This document shows positions 59,906 through 64,000 of a stretch of 64,000 bases of DNA, one piece after another. Location of the stretch: assembly GCA_017550685.1 (NCBI GenBank), contig JAFZOJ010000141.1, forward strand, positions 37,198-101,197. The letters are read 5' to 3'. This DNA is from Treponema sp. GTDB taxonomy: Bacteria; Spirochaetota; Spirochaetia; Treponematales; Treponemataceae. Each line of letters starts with the position of its first letter. Position 1 is the stretch's first letter. A program made the position numbers and the translations under genes. The notes under the pieces are model-generated. The model was not told where the DNA came from. It did not search any database and worked only from the letters and a program-made list of their open reading frames with translations.

Positions 59906-61612
59906 ATGGTAGAAGGCGATACAAAAAGTTCGTTTGACAGGCTCGTTGCCGGCTTAAATGCCGAAGACAGGCTTGCAATGCTTAACAGAATTAATCAGTC
60001 AAGTGCTTCTTTTAATCAGCTGTCTGTAGAAATGCCGGAGACAGAGACCGCAGTGTCTTTAAAAAAGAAGCTGCAGTCAGAATCTGTTGTTTATAAAATC
60101 CTGTTGTGGATCCGCGCTCTTTTTGATAAGAAATCTATTGAACAGCTTTATGGTCTTGATTTAATAAACAGAACTGCTAATAAAATTAATCACCGCTTTC
60201 CCGGAACAGTTAATCACAGAATTAAGTCCCTTGATTATATTTTTTACGAACGCCTTGGAACCTTAAAGGATGCTGCAGACTTTTTCAAAGCTTATTTCAG
60301 CTTTGTAGAAAACGATCCAGGCGATTTTTATGTATTCTTAAGTTCGTTTGTTGCACCGGAGCTTGCAGAAAAAATCAACACTCAGGCCGATCCGTTCATA
60401 CTTCCGCTTACCAAGCCTATTACTCCTGAGTCCCGCACAGAGCTTGCAAGAAAGCTTGATGAAATTTTAACCAACATGGACAAGGATACAAAGCTTAATA
60501 TGTATTCTGCAGTTTCGGCTGCCAACTGGCTTTATAAATTTTCTACCCTGCAGTATATTCATTTTCTTTCTCAGTTTACAAATATTGCGGGTGATGTTTA
60601 TACCTGTCCTTACAGCAATGCCATGATGGATTACAATGCGCTTGCTTCTGTTTTCCTGAATATTGAAACAGTGCCTAACGAAGTACTGGAAGCTTTGTTC
60701 CTGTTCTCTCAGCGCAAGAATCTTACTGTAAATGCACAGGACAAGGATATTGAAAAAGCAGTTAAGGAATTTATGATTAAGGCTTCGGCCTTTATGGGTT
60801 CAATTCAGTCTTTTATTACAAATGTTCCTATCAGAAATCTTGGACGCGTAGTAAATTATAACTATGACTGGGAGCCAGAAAATATGGAAGGCGCCGAAGC
60901 CTGGTTCCCTGCATTCCGTGTTCAGTGGAGAAAAATTCAGGATATACGCTGGAATGATTTTACACGAGAACAGAAGAAAATGCTTTTGAGCGAAAACCTC
61001 AAGAACGATTTTGATATGGATGTTTTCCCGACTCTTGAGCACAGACCATGGTTAAAGCTCTGGAACCGCATTCCGTTTAATTATGAACTTACAGGCGGAT
61101 TTTTGTCCTGGTTCTGTTCCGAAAAATATCCGGACATTATCAACGATTTGAATGCAGTTGCCATGGAAGGTATTTTCTACAAGAGCGAAAACCGCAGTGA
61201 ATATTCAGAAGGACTAAATAACTTTTCTACTGCAAATAATCTTATGGCCGATCTTATACGCAAGCTTTCTCCGGAAGGAGAGTTTGGCAAGATGTTTGAT
61301 GACTTTGCTACCAACAGGGTTCAGACCTTCCAGGTAGAAGGCCAGATAGATTCAATGATGAAGCAGATTGAAGAAACCGTAAAGAATGCCATTTCGCTTT
61401 TTGGAAAAGGTGCCAGAACTCTTGAACGTGTTTTCTACGGATTTTTTGAAGAGCAGAAGGATGGACTTCACGAAGGCCTTCAGAACCTTACCACAATCAA
61501 GGGCAGGGATAACCGAAGGTTTGTTGATTCGCTCAAGTCTATAAGACAGCTGCTTAAAAAGGTTTTGAATTACATTGCCGAACTTGAGCCAATCGATTCC
61601 ATGAAGGATTAA
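59906..61612 (+). CDS. Conserved treponeme-type protein of unknown function
   Basis: A 568-residue, mainly helical protein without a signal peptide or clear membrane span, apart from a moderately hydrophobic stretch VVYKILLWIRALF near residue 65. It is rich in aromatic residues (NWLYKFSTLQYIHFLSQFTN). It resembles large hypothetical proteins seen in treponemes (possibly the DUF5312 group, a tentative recollection). It shares its last four bases, TTAA, with the stop of the convergent gene at 61609, and it appears to have a leaderless promoter. Confidence 0.72.
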   Translation: MVEGDTKSSFDRLVAGLNAEDRLAMLNRINQSSASFNQLSVEMPETETAVSLKKKLQSESVVYKILLWIRALFDKKSIEQLYGLDLINRTANKINHRFPGTVNHRIKSLDYIFYERLGTLKDAADFFKAYFSFVENDPGDFYVFLSSFVAPELAEKINTQADPFILPLTKPITPESRTELARKLDEILTNMDKDTKLNMYSAVSAANWLYKFSTLQYIHFLSQFTNIAGDVYTCPYSNAMMDYNALASVFLNIETVPNEVLEALFLFSQRKNLTVNAQDKDIEKAVKEFMIKASAFMGSIQSFITNVPIRNLGRVVNYNYDWEPENMEGAEAWFPAFRVQWRKIQDIRWNDFTREQKKMLLSENLKNDFDMDVFPTLEHRPWLKLWNRIPFNYELTGGFLSWFCSEKYPDIINDLNAVAMEGIFYKSENRSEYSEGLNNFSTANNLMADLIRKLSPEGEFGKMFDDFATNRVQTFQVEGQIDSMMKQIEETVKNAISLFGKGARTLERVFYGFFEEQKDGLHEGLQNLTTIKGRDNRRFVDSLKSIRQLLKKVLNYIAELEPIDSMKD

Positions 61613-63345
61613 AAGCCAAGAATATCCTTGTAAGGATTTGCCAGATATTCTTCCAGAATCTTTTTTTCTGTCGTCATTTCCAAAACAGACGGTAAAAATT
61701 CATAAGTAAACGAAAGCTCTTTTATTGATTTAATTACATCACCATTATTCTGTGTAACTGCCTTAAAATAATCGTCCTTGAATTTGTTGCTGTCAAGATT
61801 CAAATCGGTCTGGCTCGGTTCAATTCCGGTAATAATCCAGCGGTCTTTTTTGTAGGTGAGTGTAAAGGTGTCCTTGTTGTAGGTTACCAGAACATCATAG
61901 TTATCGCCTTCGGTATGCAGCGAGTAATATTCAACAGAATGAACAGATTTGTCTCCGTTCTTAAGGCTTATGCCTTTTTCTGTTTCAATTGGTGCAGCCT
62001 TGTCTTTGTTTTTAAATGGTTCAATATATTCGTCGTAATCTTTTCCGTCAATTTTAAGGTTTGTAAAACCATAAAGGCCGCCAAGCTTGAGTCTTGAATA
62101 ATCTGTTACGGTTAAAAAGTATTTGGCCGGTTTAAGAAAGCCCTGGTCGCCTCCGGTGGCCATGCGCTGCTTGCCAATTACATAAACATTGCTTATTGAA
62201 TCAACATAGCGGTTTGTAGATTTACCTTTGGCAATTTCTTCCAGAAGCGAAATATCCAGGTTATTCATACCCTTGAAAAAGGCCTGTACTGTCTGTGTAG
62301 AGGTAAGACCTTTTGAAGTGTAATCGTCCATATAGTTTTTGTAGCTGCTGCGGATATAAAGAAGCAGAAAAACAAAGGCTATGAGTCCTGCGGTAAAGGC
62401 AGCGGTATTGCGCCTGAAGGTTCGTTTTGTATTGATTTTTGAACCCTGAAGCTTTTTGTAATTTTTAACCTTGTCTTCAAATTCCTTGTCGCTCATAACA
62501 GCCGCTGTGGAATTTTTTGCTTCCGATAAAAGCTGGAGCGGGAAGGAAGCTTCAGGAATAAGCTCTTCGCTTTTTTTGCCCTTTGGCTTTTTGCCGGGAA
62601 TATTGATTGAATTGGAATTGAGTTTGAGACCCTTGTTTACTGCATTTGCAAGCTCCGGGTTTATTCCGTTTATGCTCAGTTCCAGCGGGAGGAAATTCTT
62701 ATCCAGAAGGTCTGCATTACGGGTAAGTGTGTCCGAAGCAGGGTAGGCAAAGCGGCCTGTAAGCATTTTGTAGGCAATGGATGCGCGTAAAAAACAAAGT
62801 GCAGGAAGGTCTCTTAAGCTTGGGTTTATCCAGCAGTTGTTTGTGTCTGCCTGATCAAGGGCCGGAAGTGCCGCAGTTGAATTAAGGAAAATATCATGCG
62901 GAAGAAAAAGAATGGAGTTATCTTCTATAAGAATGCCGCCGGCTCCGTTTATAGGGATATCCAGTCCTTCGGTTGCGGCCTGTGTAAGGGCAGAGCAGAC
63001 AGCCAGCGAAGAAGAATACATTTTGTCTTTTTCTTTTACGCCGGCATCTGCTGTTCCTGCGTCTGCAAAAAGCTCATAAAGTGTACGTGCTTTTTTAGAC
63101 AGAGGGTTAGGGGCACAAAAGAAAACAATTCTTTCGTCGTGCCCCTCTACATCAAAGGATTTTATGTCCTGGAAGGTCCAGGGACTAAATGAAAAATGCA
63201 GCGGCTCATCCTTTTTGGAATCGCATTGGGCAAGCAGACCCTTTTGTGTTACCACCGAATTATAGTTTGTTTTTCCAAACGCATATTCGGTAAGTCCCGA
63301 ACAAAGCCTGAGCTCCCCGTCAATAATACTCACTACATTTTTCAT
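61609..63345 (-). CDS. Membrane protein with degenerate kinase-like N-terminal half
   Basis: The N-terminal 300 residues include GAGGILIEDNSILFLPHDIF and then CFLRASIAYKMLTGRFAYPA followed by LELSINGINPELANAVNKGLKL. This is the spacing of the C-lobe of Ser/Thr protein kinases (activation region, Y-x-L-L-T-G, P-x-L-x-x-I-x-K-x-L) but without a recognisable HRD or Gly-rich loop, so it would be a pseudokinase. One membrane span (about 315-334, AAFTAGLIAFVFLLLYI) separates it from an extracytoplasmic domain of about 240 residues with SnoaL-like features (FKGMNNLDISLLEEIAKG). GGAG precedes the ATG. hflC lies upstream on the same strand. Confidence 0.7.
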   Translation of the reverse strand: MKNVVSIIDGELRLCSGLTEYAFGKTNYNSVVTQKGLLAQCDSKKDEPLHFSFSPWTFQDIKSFDVEGHDERIVFFCAPNPLSKKARTLYELFADAGTADAGVKEKDKMYSSSLAVCSALTQAATEGLDIPINGAGGILIEDNSILFLPHDIFLNSTAALPALDQADTNNCWINPSLRDLPALCFLRASIAYKMLTGRFAYPASDTLTRNADLLDKNFLPLELSINGINPELANAVNKGLKLNSNSINIPGKKPKGKKSEELIPEASFPLQLLSEAKNSTAAVMSDKEFEDKVKNYKKLQGSKINTKRTFRRNTAAFTAGLIAFVFLLLYIRSSYKNYMDDYTSKGLTSTQTVQAFFKGMNNLDISLLEEIAKGKSTNRYVDSISNVYVIGKQRMATGGDQGFLKPAKYFLTVTDYSRLKLGGLYGFTNLKIDGKDYDEYIEPFKNKDKAAPIETEKGISLKNGDKSVHSVEYYSLHTEGDNYDVLVTYNKDTFTLTYKKDRWIITGIEPSQTDLNLDSNKFKDDYFKAVTQNNGDVIKSIKELSFTYEFLPSVLEMTTEKKILEEYLANPYKDILGF

Positions 63346-63360
63346 TTATTTCTCCATCGA

Positions 63361-63385
63361 GGGCCCTTCGAGAGCCTCAGGGACC
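63361..63385. repeat. Palindromic repeat family A (inverted) downstream of hflC
   Basis: CCCTTCGAGAGCCTCAGGG with flanking GG and ACC is the reverse complement of the family-A element. A second copy in the opposite orientation lies 18 nt further on, so the two can pair with each other. Confidence 0.85.
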
Positions 63386-63393
63386 CCAGTCTG

Positions 63394-63438
63394 TCATTAC
63401 CGCGGTCCCTGAGGCTCTCGAAGGGTGCCCGGTAATCT
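63394..63438. repeat. Family-B palindrome carrying a nested family-A repeat
   Basis: TCATTACCG (63394-63402) and CCCGGTAATCT (63428-63438) are the arms of the TCATTACCGGG...CCCGGTAATCT element. A family-A copy (CCCTGAGGCTCTCGAAGGG, 63407-63425) occupies its loop. Confidence 0.85.
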
Positions 63439-63439
63439 A

Positions 63440-64000
63440 TTATCTTTTTCCGTCTGCACCGTACATATAGTCAAAGTAGTCCATCTTGGTGCTCAGGGTT
63501 GCAGGGTAATCTTTAAGATTGTTCTTGTAAGATTCCATGCTCTTCCAGAAGGTGTAGAATTCAGGGTCCTTGTTGTAAGCACTTGCATAAATTGCGGCAG
63601 CTTCGGCATCGGCATTACCCTTGATTTCCTCAGACTTGCGGTAAGCTTCGGAAGCAATGCTGCGCTTGTCGCTTTCTAGACGTCCAAGCCATTCAGCTTT
63701 TTTACCTTCACCAAGTGAGCGGTATGCCTGTGCAACCTGGTTACGATCCTTAATCATGGAATTGTAAACAGATTCGTTAAGCTCATCAGAGTATTTTACC
63801 TGACGTGGTACAATGTCCAGAAGTTCTATACCCCAGCCCTGAACTTCCTGCTGAGCCTTAGCTGTCATCTGGCGGCAAAGCTCGCTTCGTCCTTTTACTA
63901 CAACTTCATTTACAGTATCTGCATTTACAAGCTTATCAATTTCTTTTGTTTCTTCATCTTTTTCAGCTTCTGTGTTCTTTCTTTCATTTATGATGTTGGA
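63440..64000 (-). CDS. hflC: HflC-like membrane protease modulator, C-terminal part (gene runs off the window)
   Basis: The frame is open to the window edge, so the N-terminus is missing. The visible part has GWGIELLDIVPRQVKYSDELNESVYNSM, the HflC/SPFH segment, then a charged helix with the RSIASEAYRKSEEIKGNADAEA motif. The typical HflC ending is AYNKDPEFYTFWKSMESYK. HflC forms with HflK a membrane cage around FtsH. An internal ATG at 63868 is not a real start, since family similarity continues upstream (TVNEVVVKGRSELCRQM). hflK would be expected just upstream, outside the window. Confidence 0.9.
   Translation of the reverse strand, partial: SNIINERKNTEAEKDEETKEIDKLVNADTVNEVVVKGRSELCRQMTAKAQQEVQGWGIELLDIVPRQVKYSDELNESVYNSMIKDRNQVAQAYRSLGEGKKAEWLGRLESDKRSIASEAYRKSEEIKGNADAEAAAIYASAYNKDPEFYTFWKSMESYKNNLKDYPATLSTKMDYFDYMYGADGKR

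Noticed and set aside
63440..63868. Complete 142-residue gene
   Set aside because: The frame stays open to the window edge with HflC similarity upstream of the internal ATG, so it is the end of a longer gene.

Overview
The window looks like a chromosome segment from a spirochaete, most likely a gut-type Treponema. This is inferred from mid-40s GC, A/G-rich ribosome sites (AAGGAGG, AAGGTGA), many treponeme-style exported proteins of unknown role, and typical treponemal neighbours (1505-aa CoA-dehydratase activase, LplB-type permeases, YihY plus cyclic-nucleotide domain). No rRNA, CRISPR array, prophage or replication origin is visible. The right edge cuts an hflC gene.

Layout. 1-14 kb: coiled-coil membrane protein, giant activase, then an envelope module (exported protein, TPR protein, outer-membrane barrel candidate, ExbB, ExbD, TonB-like). 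14-28 kb: a nearly contiguous hexuronate pathway (uxaC, uxuB, uxuA, kdgK, eda) that converts glucuronate to pyruvate and glyceraldehyde-3-phosphate. It is interleaved with sulP, hemW, a patatin lipase, an NfeD/SPFH pair and a membrane-bound LuxR regulator. 27.6-34.2 kb: DEAD-box helicase, two small ORFs, YihY-cNMP fusion, asnS. 34.3-38 kb: an LplB-type sugar ABC importer without ATPase behind a strong promoter with two LacI-like operators. 38-48 kb: plsC-like acyltransferase, gltS, a group-2 sigma factor, recG, YggT-like protein, dnaE. 48.5-57 kb: ArsB/SLC13-like transporter, rsgA, MalT/LuxR-like regulator, a candidate small RNA, mutS2, class III adenylate cyclase, CBM48 protein. 57-64 kb: IS110-family element, tRNA-Gln(CUG), tRNA-Glu(CUC), three proteins of unknown role and hflC.

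Main points for a second look. (1) The group-2 sigma gene has a near-perfect sigma-54 (-24/-12) promoter, which recalls the RpoN-RpoS cascade of Borrelia. (2) At least seven genes carry a -10 box exactly 6 nt before the ATG and no ribosome site, which predicts leaderless mRNAs. (3) Several families of short palindromic repeats are dispersed here. They repeatedly nest inside one another and lie in frame inside tonB-like, uxuB and deaD. (4) Three hexuronate loci share a 14-bp operator-like motif. (5) A promoter flanked by ACTACAT sites followed by a strong terminator predicts an RNA of about 136 nt. (6) The structured flank upstream of the IS110 recombinase could hold a bridge RNA.

All family names are recognised by eye from sequence motifs; no database search was run.
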